Below, piece by piece: positions 1 to 7,245 of a DNA stretch of 11,696 bases. How positions within the stretch are numbered: the stretch's first letter is position 1; every line of letters begins with the position of its first letter. Source of the stretch: Candidatus Nanohalarchaeota archaeon (lineage in GTDB: Archaea > EX4484-52); NCBI GenBank assembly GCA_030632385.1, contig DAOVUW010000022.1:1-11696 (forward strand), written 5' to 3'. Below the pieces are notes generated by a model. The model was given only the letters and a program-made list of their open reading frames with translations. It was not told the DNA's origin and made no database searches. The position numbers and the translations under genes are program-made.

Positions 1-2
1 AT

Positions 3-143
3 AAGAACAAAGATATGTCTAATATAGAAATAGAACTAAAACTTGCAAAGAGCAAATTAAAGCAAGCAAGATTCAAGATGTGTGAGATATACATAGAATC
101 TCTGCAAAAAGAGCTTAAACATTACGAGGATGGTTCGAAGTAG
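3..143 (+). CDS. 3' end of an unrecognised gene (hypothetical, 5' truncated by window edge)
   Basis: An open frame runs from the window edge to a TAG at 141-143 and gives about 46 residues, ending HYEDGSK. The peptide is rich in Lys/Glu/Leu with a regular hydrophobic spacing (IEIELKLAKSKLKQ, then IYIESLQKELK), so it probably forms an amphipathic helix or coiled coil, the sort of tail found in many DNA-binding or assembly proteins. An ATG at 15-17 could instead begin a free-standing 42-residue protein, but no clear ribosome-binding site precedes it and upstream sequence is missing. The family is not recognised. The gene converges on the tRNA-Arg gene. It carries no tyrosine-recombinase signature, so it should not be called an integrase. 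Amino-acid composition is the only support for coding. Confidence 0.45.
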   Translation, partial: KNKDMSNIEIELKLAKSKLKQARFKMCEIYIESLQKELKHYEDGSK

Positions 144-186
144 AGAGGTAAAGTATGGATGTGTGTAGTGATGGGGGGGTGGTGAG

Positions 187-234
187 AAAAAAAGTATTGA
201 TGATACAATAGCTCTGTCGCTTATGTATCATCGA
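187..234 (-). terminator. Hairpin plus T7 downstream of tRNA-Arg
   Basis: Immediately 3' of the tRNA on the minus strand is a perfect 9 bp inverted repeat, GATGATACA (complement of 224-232) and TGTATCATC (complement of 199-207), with a 16 nt loop. Five bases later comes a run of seven T (complement of 187-193). A T-tract alone is enough to stop archaeal RNA polymerase, and the hairpin could protect or help process the tRNA trailer. The arrangement marks the end of the antiporter-eamA-tRNA transcript. The role is inferred from position and structure. Confidence 0.6.
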
Positions 235-306
235 CGAACCTGCCGGGATTTGAACCCGGGTCGATGGCTCCGCAAGCCATCATCTTATCCGCTGGACTAC
301 AGGTTC
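235..306 (-). tRNA. tRNA-Arg, anticodon GCG
   Basis: A complete cloverleaf of 72 nt can be folded by eye. The acceptor stem GAACCTG/CAGGTTC pairs in all 7 positions, with discriminator G73. The D arm is GTC/GAT with loop AGCGGATAA. The anticodon stem ATGGC/GCCAT encloses loop TTGCGGA, so the anticodon is GCG, which reads Arg codons CGC and CGU. The variable loop is CGAC and the T arm is CCGGG-TTCAAAT-CCCGG. There is no intron and CCA is not encoded. G15 and the Levitt partner C48 are present, so this tRNA is a plausible substrate for the archaeosine enzyme TgtA encoded at 3038-4816. The 5' ten bases overlap the 3' end of eamA. Confidence 0.97.
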
Positions 307-1178
307 TTTTTAGAATCATTATTTATGGATAAATATAAAATGCCCAATATAATTAAAAAAGAACCTATTATTGTGCTTAAGTTAGGAATTTCTCCAAAAA
401 ATAAAAAGGCATATATAATAGAACTGACTGGTTCAAATAATAACAATATACTCACATGACCTGCTGTTATCTTTCTTAAACCAACATTAAGCAAAATATA
501 TGCACTGAAATTAATTGCTCCGAATAAAAATAGCAAGAACCATATATTCGGAGAGATTGATAAAGTTGAAGGATTTTCAAAGAGAAAAGTAACTGGAATT
601 AAAAACAATAATGCAAATAAAAAAGTCCATAATGTATTTGTAGAAGAAGAATATTTTCGCCCCATGTATTTTCCAATCAAAATATAAATTGCATAGAAAA
701 AACCAGCACCCAATCCATAAAGATTCCCAATTAAGTTATTGCCAATAGAGGTTGGATTTAAAATAAAAAAAATCCCAAAAAAACATAATAAAATTGCAAT
801 AAGTATCTTTTTAGATATCTTTTCTTTAAGAAAAAAATAACCTATGATAATTACGAAAAAGGGTTCAGTAAACAGTAAAAAAAAAGTGTTTGCAATTGTT
901 GTATTCAAAAGAGAAAGAGTAAAAAGAATTAACATCAATCCATACCCAAAAACGCCGCCAATGAAGTAATAAAGTAAATCATTTTTTTTAATTTTGAAAA
1001 AGTCTTTATTTTTTGGAAGTAAAAAGATTACTAATAAGCCAATTGAGATTATAGCACGAAACAAAACCTGAGAGAATGGAGGCACTTCAACATCAATTAA
1101 ACGTACAAGAATACCCATACTGCCGAAAAGAAGAGCAGACAAAATGATGCTTAAAATCCCTTTATGTTGCTGTTCCAT
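297..1178 (-). CDS. EamA/DMT-superfamily transporter
   Basis: This 293-residue protein is almost entirely membrane and has the expected length and layout of a drug/metabolite-transporter (EamA) protein. It has ten hydrophobic segments as two five-helix repeats, about residues 7-140 and 152-285. Each repeat carries the equivalent Glu-Pro helix followed by a Gly/Lys-Glu turn: TEPFFVIIIGYFFLKEKIS near 104-122 and FEPVSSIIYAFLFFGEIPN near 248-266. An FRAII segment at 40-44 fits the second helix. Family members export or import amino acids, nucleotide precursors, sugars or drugs across the cytoplasmic membrane; the substrate here cannot be told. It starts with ATG 21 bp after the antiporter stop, so the two are probably co-transcribed. 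Its TAG stop (297-299) and last two codons lie within the tRNA-Arg gene. Confidence 0.93.
   Translation of the reverse strand: MEQQHKGILSIILSALLFGSMGILVRLIDVEVPPFSQVLFRAIISIGLLVIFLLPKNKDFFKIKKNDLLYYFIGGVFGYGLMLILFTLSLLNTTIANTFFLLFTEPFFVIIIGYFFLKEKISKKILIAILLCFFGIFFILNPTSIGNNLIGNLYGLGAGFFYAIYILIGKYMGRKYSSSTNTLWTFLFALLFLIPVTFLFENPSTLSISPNIWFLLFLFGAINFSAYILLNVGLRKITAGHVSILLLFEPVSSIIYAFLFFGEIPNLSTIIGSFLIILGILYLSINNDSKKNL
331..340 (-). promoter_or_regulatory. TATA box for tRNA-Arg, inside eamA
   Basis: On the minus strand the sequence TTTTATATTT is centred about 29 bp upstream of the first base of the mature tRNA. With archaeal initiation about 25 bp downstream of the box centre, transcription would begin within a few nucleotides of the tRNA 5' end. 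The box is built from eamA codons for an Ile-Leu-Tyr-Leu stretch in the last helix, so the same bases may serve as coding sequence and promoter. Position and sequence are seen; activity is inferred. Confidence 0.5.
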
Positions 1179-1199
1179 AAGTTATATTTACTTTTTCAC

Positions 1200-2954
1200 T
1201 CAAATAAGATGATATTTTTCTCTTATTTGCTTTAAATAAGATTTTTCATATATTTGCATTTCTTCTTCATTTTTTTTCCTTTCAAGATAGTTTATTTCTT
1301 CTTTTTTTATATCGTCCATTTTTTCAAACCCATTTTTAAATAAATATATTAAGTGCTGACCCATTTTGTTTGCGCTTATTAATTTAGGAATTATTACAAA
1401 ATCAGAGCCTTTTTTATACAAATGCATTGCAGATGTTGCAGTAGTTGCGGTTGTAATAATTTTTATTTTGGAATTTAGCATTTTTGTTTTACTTATAATG
1501 TATTCACTTTCTTTTTCATATGGAATTGTAGAAATGACAAAATTTGCCTCTTTTAGATTTACTTTCTCAATTGTTTCCCTGTGTGTTATATCTCCGTAAA
1601 TACAGTTTATATTCCTATTTATGAGCATTTTTATTACTTCAGGATTGTAGTCAATTACGATAAAAGGCACATTCATTTTTTCAAGTGAATCTATAATTCC
1701 CTGCCCTATTACGTGTGCGCCACACAAAATAATATGATTTTTTGGCTTTGCTTCTTTTTTTAATTCCATCTTTTGCTTTTTTATAAAATTCAATTTTTCA
1801 AGAGGGGCAAATAAATTTACAAATAAATTTCCGATAATAACATCATATTTAAATGCGTAAGCAGTCAGTGCCATTGTGATCATTGTAATTGCAATAATCA
1901 TAGACAATACCTGATTTGTTATTAATCCTGTATGTTCTGCAATAACAGCAACTATTAAAGAAAATTCAGATATTTGTGCAAGACCTGCCCCGCTCATAAC
2001 AGCCACTCTTGAAGTATATCCGAACAATACTGCAATTACTGCTATTAAAGCAGGTTTTATTGTAATGACAAAAATAGAGAGTACAATCATTGGAACTATA
2101 AATGCGGATAGTCCGGCAAATGAAAATTGCATTCCGAGTGTCGCAAAAAACAATACTGAAAAGAAATCCCTTAATGATGCAATTTTTTCCATTATGAGCA
2201 AATTAAAAGGGAATATTGCGAGACTGAGTCCTGCCATAAACCCCCCCAATGCAATTGAAAATCCAAGATGGTATGTAATTGCGCTGAACATAAAACATAC
2301 AGACAACGCAAATAAAAATAGGACTTCATTTTTTCTTTCAATTTTTCTGAGCAAATGAGGAAATATATATTTGGCGCCCAACCAGGCAAGCATGAAAAGA
2401 CCAATTGTTTTTAATAATGCATCAATTACGACAAAAAGAGAAAACGAAGCATTTCCAATTATAGATATTGCGATTACAGCGAAAACATCCTGGACAAGTA
2501 AAATTCCGAGCATTATTCTTCCATGAAGTGTTTCAAGTTCATTTTTATCAACAAGGAGTTTGATGACAACCATAGTACTGCTGAAAACAAAACAAACTCC
2601 CAATATTGCAGATACAATAGTATTAAATCCAAGGAGTATAGAGAGAAGAAAAGTCAGAAAAAAGGTGCTTATTACCTGTAGGGTTGTTCCGAATAAAGAC
2701 ATATTACGAACAGTCTTGAGTCTGGAAAAATCCAATTCCATTCCCACAAGAAATAATAAAAAAGTAATCCCGAGTTCTGATAAGGTCATTATTATTTCAT
2801 GATTGGTGATTAAACTCAAACCCGCAGGACCTATAATCAATCCTGCGATTAGATAAGTAGGAATTAGCGGTTGTTTCAGAAGAGAAAATATGTATGAAAG
2901 AATAGTTGCAGCGAAAATTATAATCGCTATGTCTTCAAGTAAAAAAACATCCAT
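1200..2954 (-). CDS. CPA2-family cation:proton antiporter with C-terminal RCK/TrkA-N domain
   Basis: This 584-residue protein joins a 12-13-helix antiporter domain (about residues 5-375) to a cytosolic nucleotide-binding RCK domain (about 406-535) and a charged tail ending near 584. The membrane part has CPA2 hallmarks: a helix-breaking FSSTMV at 124-129 and VQDVFAV with Q155-D156. A Gln-Asp pair, rather than Asp-Asp, is typical of KefB/KefC-like K+/H+ exchangers. The RCK domain starts HIILCGAHVIGQG; its glycine loop is GxHxxG where GxGxxG is usual. The acidic ribose-binding position (VIDYNPEV) is kept. The likely role is K+ or Na+ efflux in exchange for protons, gated by a cytosolic ligand. 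It is the first gene of the cluster with eamA; the ATG sits about 27 bp from a TATA-like box, which fits leaderless translation. Ion choice is not provable from sequence. Confidence 0.93.
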   Translation of the reverse strand: MDVFLLEDIAIIIFAATILSYIFSLLKQPLIPTYLIAGLIIGPAGLSLITNHEIIMTLSELGITFLLFLVGMELDFSRLKTVRNMSLFGTTLQVISTFFLTFLLSILLGFNTIVSAILGVCFVFSSTMVVIKLLVDKNELETLHGRIMLGILLVQDVFAVIAISIIGNASFSLFVVIDALLKTIGLFMLAWLGAKYIFPHLLRKIERKNEVLFLFALSVCFMFSAITYHLGFSIALGGFMAGLSLAIFPFNLLIMEKIASLRDFFSVLFFATLGMQFSFAGLSAFIVPMIVLSIFVITIKPALIAVIAVLFGYTSRVAVMSGAGLAQISEFSLIVAVIAEHTGLITNQVLSMIIAITMITMALTAYAFKYDVIIGNLFVNLFAPLEKLNFIKKQKMELKKEAKPKNHIILCGAHVIGQGIIDSLEKMNVPFIVIDYNPEVIKMLINRNINCIYGDITHRETIEKVNLKEANFVISTIPYEKESEYIISKTKMLNSKIKIITTATTATSAMHLYKKGSDFVIIPKLISANKMGQHLIYLFKNGFEKMDDIKKEEINYLERKKNEEEMQIYEKSYLKQIREKYHLI

Positions 2955-2977
2955 ATTGTATTATGCATATTTCAACA

Positions 2978-2985
2978 TTTTAAAG
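2978..2985 (-). promoter_or_regulatory. TATA box upstream of the antiporter gene
   Basis: CTTTAAAA on the minus strand, preceded by an A-rich BRE-like stretch, is centred about 27 bp before the antiporter ATG. This spacing places initiation at or within a few bases of the start codon, a leaderless arrangement. No Shine-Dalgarno-like sequence precedes the ATG, which agrees. The box is in the 83 bp gap after tgtA and so gives the antiporter cluster its own promoter. Confidence 0.5.
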
Positions 2986-3037
2986 TTTTGCAGAAGATGT
3001 TTGTGCTGTTGTTTGTCTGTTTGTTAATCTAAAGAAA

Positions 3038-4816
3038 TCACGATTTGCTTTTCTTTGTTTTCCTACTCTTTACTGCAACACCGCAATTAAATTCTTTCAT
3101 TTCTCTTTTGTTCATCAATGCCTGTCCTGTCGCCAATACATTGTAGTTGCCATCAACAATAAATACTGCATCATGAGGTCTTATACTTTTATCGCAGAAT
3201 TTCACATATTTTGCAAATACACTTTTTCCTTCTTTGACAAACGGAATTGCTTCATCTTTTACAACTACGCAATAATCTTTTTTATTTAAGTATTTTTTAA
3301 GTTCACATGAACCAAAAAAGGTTGGAATGAAATAGCCGGTCTTTGCTGAAAAAATTCCAATCAATACATTATCTAATTTCATTTCCTTTAATCGATGAAT
3401 TTTTGTTTTCGATATTTTTATCTCTATTTTGTCTTTGTTGGCTGTAAAAAAAGAACCAATCTTTTTTCCGAATTGATATTCCAGTCTGGCTTTTGCTTCA
3501 TCAAATGTGGATAACTCCGGCAGATTTCGTGTCGCATTCACATCCTTGTTTTTTTTAGATATATGGAATGGAAGCACTTTCTGACCAAGAGGATATGCAT
3601 TTTTTAATTCATAAGGAATTTCATAATCAATGAACTTCATTTTATGTTTGTTTTCTATTCTTTTGCTGTTTTTTCTCAGGCGATACAAATCTACATTTGT
3701 CCTGCTTAATTCAGAAATGAAAAAAAATGAACTTCTTTTTTCAAATGAAGTATATTTTTCTATAAATGAATTATACTTTCCTAAATTTTTATAAGCAGAA
3801 TACAAAGTAGGATGCTGTGAACAGCGCATTTCTGTTAATTTTCTTAAAGTCCCGTTTGATATTGCCTGTTTTATTGTTTCTATTTCACTTAATGTAATAT
3901 GCAGATTGTGCTTTGCAAGCAAGTGCGTGTCATTCTTTATTTCATCTAATGTGAACTTGGAGCAAATTGGGCAAGAGCATGGAAGATAATTTAATTTATC
4001 AACATCTTCTGTGCCCCAGATACAGATGTATTTTTTTTTATTTGCAAAAATAGCATAAGCTGCGCTGTCAAATATATCCACTCCGCACAGAACCATAAGG
4101 GAAAAGACCATTGGATGTCCGCAGCCAAAAGCATGAAGAGGCGTATTTATATTTGCCTCTTTTTTTACATTCATCAGTATGTCTGTTAGTGTTTTGTATT
4201 TGTATTGCTCCATCAATGGCACAATGCCTCCAACAGAAATGATATCGGGATTCAGTGAAGAAATTAGTTTTGCGCATTCTCTTCTGCAATCCATGAATAA
4301 ACCACCTTGAATTGTTGAATTGAATTGAATGCTTGTTTTGTGCTTTTGATTGTATTTTTTTATAATTTCACGTGCCAAAACAGAATTTTCAAATGTGTTT
4401 TTCATTTTCATTTTAACTTCATCTTTAGTATCTGTTGGAAATGTGAACTCATCTAAAGGAGTTATAATATCTGAACCCAGTTCAAGTTGTAATTCAACCG
4501 TCTCTTTTGCTCCAATATCTGCCTTACCTATAGAATACATCTGAAAAGTGCCTGAATCAGTATATATTGGTTTTTTCCACCCAAAATATTTATGCAGCTT
4601 TTTTTTATTTATTTCATCTGCTTGTTTTGATTGTTTGATAATATATGCATTTGTAATTATGAGCTGAGCATGAAATTCATTTTCAAGTTCATTTGGGGGG
4701 ATTGTCATCTTGTTGGGATTGACAACAACAGCCATTGCCGGCGTCTCTATAGTTTTATCTGCGAAAGTCCACTTTCCGATTCGTCCAAGTTCATCTCTTT
4801 TTAATATTTCGTACAT
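3038..4816 (-). CDS. tgtA: Archaeal tRNA-guanine(15) transglycosylase (archaeosine synthesis)
   Basis: TgtA swaps guanine-15 in the D-loop of archaeal tRNAs for 7-cyano-7-deazaguanine (preQ0), the first tRNA-level step to archaeosine. At 592 residues it matches the archaeal enzyme rather than the shorter bacterial queuine type. The N-terminus (residues 1-36, ending VVNPN) is characteristic. The nucleophile region is YTDSGTFQMYS (D87), with a second active-site Asp in GVDIFDSAAYA (D247/D250). A structural zinc site is formed by C280, C282, C285 (LPCSCPIC) and H303 in LAKHN. Residues of roughly 514-585 form the PUA RNA-binding domain (GKSVFAKYVKF followed by DAVFIVDG and TGQALM). The gene starts with ATG 15 bp after argS and is probably expressed from the argS promoter; GGGATGA just upstream is a weak ribosome-site candidate. 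The tail is lysine-rich. The tRNA-Arg in this window has the G15 target. Confidence 0.97.
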   Translation of the reverse strand: MYEILKRDELGRIGKWTFADKTIETPAMAVVVNPNKMTIPPNELENEFHAQLIITNAYIIKQSKQADEINKKKLHKYFGWKKPIYTDSGTFQMYSIGKADIGAKETVELQLELGSDIITPLDEFTFPTDTKDEVKMKMKNTFENSVLAREIIKKYNQKHKTSIQFNSTIQGGLFMDCRRECAKLISSLNPDIISVGGIVPLMEQYKYKTLTDILMNVKKEANINTPLHAFGCGHPMVFSLMVLCGVDIFDSAAYAIFANKKKYICIWGTEDVDKLNYLPCSCPICSKFTLDEIKNDTHLLAKHNLHITLSEIETIKQAISNGTLRKLTEMRCSQHPTLYSAYKNLGKYNSFIEKYTSFEKRSSFFFISELSRTNVDLYRLRKNSKRIENKHKMKFIDYEIPYELKNAYPLGQKVLPFHISKKNKDVNATRNLPELSTFDEAKARLEYQFGKKIGSFFTANKDKIEIKISKTKIHRLKEMKLDNVLIGIFSAKTGYFIPTFFGSCELKKYLNKKDYCVVVKDEAIPFVKEGKSVFAKYVKFCDKSIRPHDAVFIVDGNYNVLATGQALMNKREMKEFNCGVAVKSRKTKKSKS

Positions 4817-4831
4817 AGTTCATCCCAATAG

Positions 4832-6697
4832 TTATATCTCTTCAGCACAATCAATCAACAGCAGAGACAATGCATCTTTTAATGTATTGCAAAATGCTTT
4901 TGTCAAAAACAGACGACCGTTTTTGATTTCTTCTTCTGCATTAAGCACAGGGTAAGTAGCATAAAAACTGTTGAACATCCCTGCGATTTCAAGAGAGTAA
5001 TTTGCAATTATCGCAGGAGAATAGGCACATCTTGCTTTGTTTACAATGATATTAAACATTGCAAGTTTGGTTAAAATAGCGTATTCTGCTTTACCGAATT
5101 TTATATTATCGCAGTTATAAGAAGGAGATTTTCTTAAAATTCCCTTTGCCCTTGCATAAGTGTATTGCAGATAGCATGCAGTATCTCCTTTCATATCCAT
5201 TATCTTACCCCAGTCAAAAGCAATTTTTTTTGTCCATGAAGTCTTTATCATAGTGAACTTCACGGCACTTGTTCCAAGTAGCTCTGCAATAGAATTCTGC
5301 CATTTTTCTGTTTTGTCTTTCTGTCTTTCTTTTACACCCTCTAAGGCAATTGCCACAGCTTTATCGAGAACTTCATCTGTGGAATATCCAATCCAGTTTC
5401 CGCTGCGACCAGAGAATTTAAAATCTTCTCCTTTTTCCTTGAACCATACATGTTCATAGGCGATATGAATAGAATTATCATACTCTTGTTTGTAGCCACA
5501 CAAATTTAATATATCGTACATTGCTTTTTGCGTGTATATTTGCTCTGATCCAATTACATTTATCACTTTCTCTTTTTTTGATGAAAATTCATTGTTTTGC
5601 TTTCCATCAACTAAATCAACACAATAAATATATTCACCATTTAGCTGTTTGATGCATTTTTTATAATTCATCATGTCTTTTAAAATTCCGAATTTATGAA
5701 AATGCAATGATATGTCCTTTGCAATATATGTTGAAGTTCCGTCAGATCTTACAAGAATTTTATCAGGGTTTGTCATTTTTTTGTATTCTTTCAGATTTCC
5801 AAGTTTAGCCACCCAACAGCCTTTATTTTTACCTTCTTTTTCATATACGACGTTTTTGTTATTTTTTAGTATTTCGAAAGTTTCTTTATATGTCTTGCTG
5901 TCAAGTAAATCAGATTCATTGATTATTAGATCATGAAGTATTCCTATTCTCCACAATGTCTGATACTGTGCCAAAAGGCATTCTTTAACTAAGTTATTAT
6001 GCTTTTTTATCAGTGCCTGATCTGTTCGTTCCTCTATTTTCTTCATTATTTCTCTTACTGCTTTGTCGACTTCTTCGTTTTCTTTCATTTTTTTGGCAAC
6101 AATAGCATATAATCTTCCCTGCCACTGGTCTGCTTTAACAGCATATCCTTCTTTTTTAGGAAGTTCATTTTTGTTCACATTTATTGTACCCCATGTCACA
6201 CAAGCTGCCTGAAGTCCCAAATCATCAATATAATTTATCTTCAAAACCCCACTTGTACTGTATTCAAATATTTTGGATAAAGATGCACCCAATACAGCAT
6301 TCCTGCAATGTCCAATATGCAGCGGTTTACCGGGATTGACAGAAGGGTATTCAATAAGAATGGTCTTTTTTAAATAAGTTTTGTCTTCTTTAAAGATAAG
6401 TTGTTGCTCTACAATTTTTCTTGTCAACCACATCTTGTGAAAAAAAAAGTTCACATATATATTTTTCTGCTCAATCTTTTCAATAAATATTAATTTGTTG
6501 ATGTCTTTTGCAATTTTTTGGGCTATTTGAACAGGATTTTCTTTAAGCAATCCAGCAACAGATGCAGAGCAAAATGCAATATCCCAATCAGCATCTTTCT
6601 CAGAAATAATTAAATGAATTTCATCAATCTTTGTTTTAAGGACAGTGGAAATTTCTTTTTTAATTTCGTCTATTGCTTCTTCAAGAAAGGATTGCAT
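4832..6697 (-). CDS. argS: Arginyl-tRNA synthetase
   Basis: This class I aminoacyl-tRNA synthetase charges tRNA-Arg with arginine in the cytosol. It has 621 residues, usual for the family. The N-terminal additive domain that contacts the tRNA D-loop spans about 1-110, including SVAGLLKENPVQIAQ. The HIGH signature lies at 127-130 in the family context PSVNPGKPLHIGHCRN. Residues 427-434, KFSGRSGN, occupy the KMSKS position, which is commonly degenerate in ArgRS. The C-terminal helical DALR-type anticodon-binding domain covers about 500-621 and ends in a short motif around DALSLLLID. Arginyl-tRNA synthetases need tRNA bound for amino-acid activation. The gene leads an operon with tgtA and faces ridA across a divergent promoter region. 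Its ATG lies about 25 bp after a TATA-like box, so leaderless translation is likely. Confidence 0.98.
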   Translation of the reverse strand: MQSFLEEAIDEIKKEISTVLKTKIDEIHLIISEKDADWDIAFCSASVAGLLKENPVQIAQKIAKDINKLIFIEKIEQKNIYVNFFFHKMWLTRKIVEQQLIFKEDKTYLKKTILIEYPSVNPGKPLHIGHCRNAVLGASLSKIFEYSTSGVLKINYIDDLGLQAACVTWGTINVNKNELPKKEGYAVKADQWQGRLYAIVAKKMKENEEVDKAVREIMKKIEERTDQALIKKHNNLVKECLLAQYQTLWRIGILHDLIINESDLLDSKTYKETFEILKNNKNVVYEKEGKNKGCWVAKLGNLKEYKKMTNPDKILVRSDGTSTYIAKDISLHFHKFGILKDMMNYKKCIKQLNGEYIYCVDLVDGKQNNEFSSKKEKVINVIGSEQIYTQKAMYDILNLCGYKQEYDNSIHIAYEHVWFKEKGEDFKFSGRSGNWIGYSTDEVLDKAVAIALEGVKERQKDKTEKWQNSIAELLGTSAVKFTMIKTSWTKKIAFDWGKIMDMKGDTACYLQYTYARAKGILRKSPSYNCDNIKFGKAEYAILTKLAMFNIIVNKARCAYSPAIIANYSLEIAGMFNSFYATYPVLNAEEEIKNGRLFLTKAFCNTLKDALSLLLIDCAEEI

Positions 6698-6714
6698 TAT
6701 TTTTATTATGCATA

Positions 6715-6730
6715 AATATTTAATATATAT
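6715..6730 (-). promoter_or_regulatory. TATA box of the argS-tgtA operon
   Basis: ATATATATTAAATATT on the minus strand is centred about 25 bp from the argS ATG, with no ribosome-binding sequence in between. This is the expected place for an archaeal TATA element giving a leaderless transcript. The region is very AT-rich, so the exact box is uncertain. Confidence 0.45.
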
Positions 6731-6822
6731 TCTTTTTTCCCAGAAATTAAGATTGATTTTGTGATACTGTTTAAATTAGCAATGTGATTAAGTGCAATAT
6801 TTGTGTTTTTTGCTACAATTAA

Positions 6823-6832
6823 TTTTTTAAAA
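6823..6832 (+). promoter_or_regulatory. TATA box of the ridA-thrC operon
   Basis: TTTTTTAAAA is centred about 25 bp upstream of the ridA ATG at 6852, and no Shine-Dalgarno-like sequence follows it. Together with the argS box it makes 6698-6851 a 154 bp divergent promoter region. I saw no strong palindrome there beyond a spaced 6 bp pair (TAGCAA at 6777, TTGCTA at 6810). Confidence 0.45.
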
Positions 6833-6851
6833 TCATATTGTAAATGAAATA

Positions 6852-7241
6852 ATGAGTTTAAGAGAAATCATAAACACAGTTGATGCTCCAAATGCAATCG
6901 GTCCATATTCTCAGGCAATAAAAACAAATAACGCAATTTATGTTTCCGGTCAGATTGCAATAAATCCAAAAACACAGCAATTTATGGATGTTGATATTGA
7001 AGAGCAAACAAAACAGGTTTTGGATAATTTAAAAGCTATACTTGATGTAGCAGGAAGCTCTCTTGAAATGGCAGTCAAAACAACAATATATTTGACAAAT
7101 ATGAATGATTTTGCTAAAGTAAATGAAATCTACTCTTCATATTTTTCTAAAAGCAAGCCTGCCCGTTCTACTGTTTGTGTTTCAAAACTTCCTAAAAATG
7201 CAAAAATAGAAATTGATGCGATAGCAGAGATTATTACTTAG
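6852..7241 (+). CDS. ridA: RidA family 2-iminobutanoate/2-iminopropanoate deaminase
   Basis: RidA (YjgF/YER057c/UK114) hydrolyses reactive enamine/imine intermediates released by PLP enzymes, such as 2-aminoacrylate and 2-aminocrotonate, to 2-keto acids and ammonia. The protein is 129 residues, the normal size of this trimeric cytosolic enzyme. It begins with the family N-terminus (DAPNAIGPYSQA, 11-22) and YVSGQI (30-35). It keeps the active-site arginine R105 and the C-terminal signature ARSTVCVSKLP...IEIDAIA with E120. R105 is the residue that separates active deaminases from inactive homologues. It lies 34 bp before thrC in the same direction. The neighbours fit: RidA is known in enteric bacteria to protect IlvE and other PLP enzymes, and ilvE is encoded nearby. 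Its leader appears to be absent (TATA-like box 25 bp upstream of ATG). Confidence 0.96.
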   Translation: MSLREIINTVDAPNAIGPYSQAIKTNNAIYVSGQIAINPKTQQFMDVDIEEQTKQVLDNLKAILDVAGSSLEMAVKTTIYLTNMNDFAKVNEIYSSYFSKSKPARSTVCVSKLPKNAKIEIDAIAEIIT

Positions 7242-7245
7242 AAGA

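Noticed and set aside
173..179. G7 tract upstream of the tRNA terminator as a G-quadruplex
   Set aside because: There is a single G run with only a GG nearby, so four G-tracts are not available; it may be a sequencing homopolymer artefact.
155..211. 18-codon + strand open frame starting ATGGATGTGTG, running through the G7 tract
   Set aside because: It is very short, has no ribosome site or TATA box at the right spacing, includes a homopolymer G run, and overlaps the tRNA terminator hairpin.
3..306. Integrated element using tRNA-Arg as attachment site, with the gene at 3-143 as integrase
   Set aside because: The visible peptide lacks tyrosine-recombinase motifs and no second copy of the tRNA 3' end was found in the window.
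427..434. Missing KMSKS in ArgRS (residue positions in the argS product) as evidence of a defective enzyme
   Set aside because: A degenerate KMSKS is common in arginyl-tRNA synthetases; KFSGRSGN fills the position and HIGH is intact.
2065..2358. Open frames antisense to the antiporter, tgtA, argS, thrC and leuA genes
   Set aside because: They are shadows of well-supported genes, with no recognisable motifs, promoters or ribosome sites of their own.
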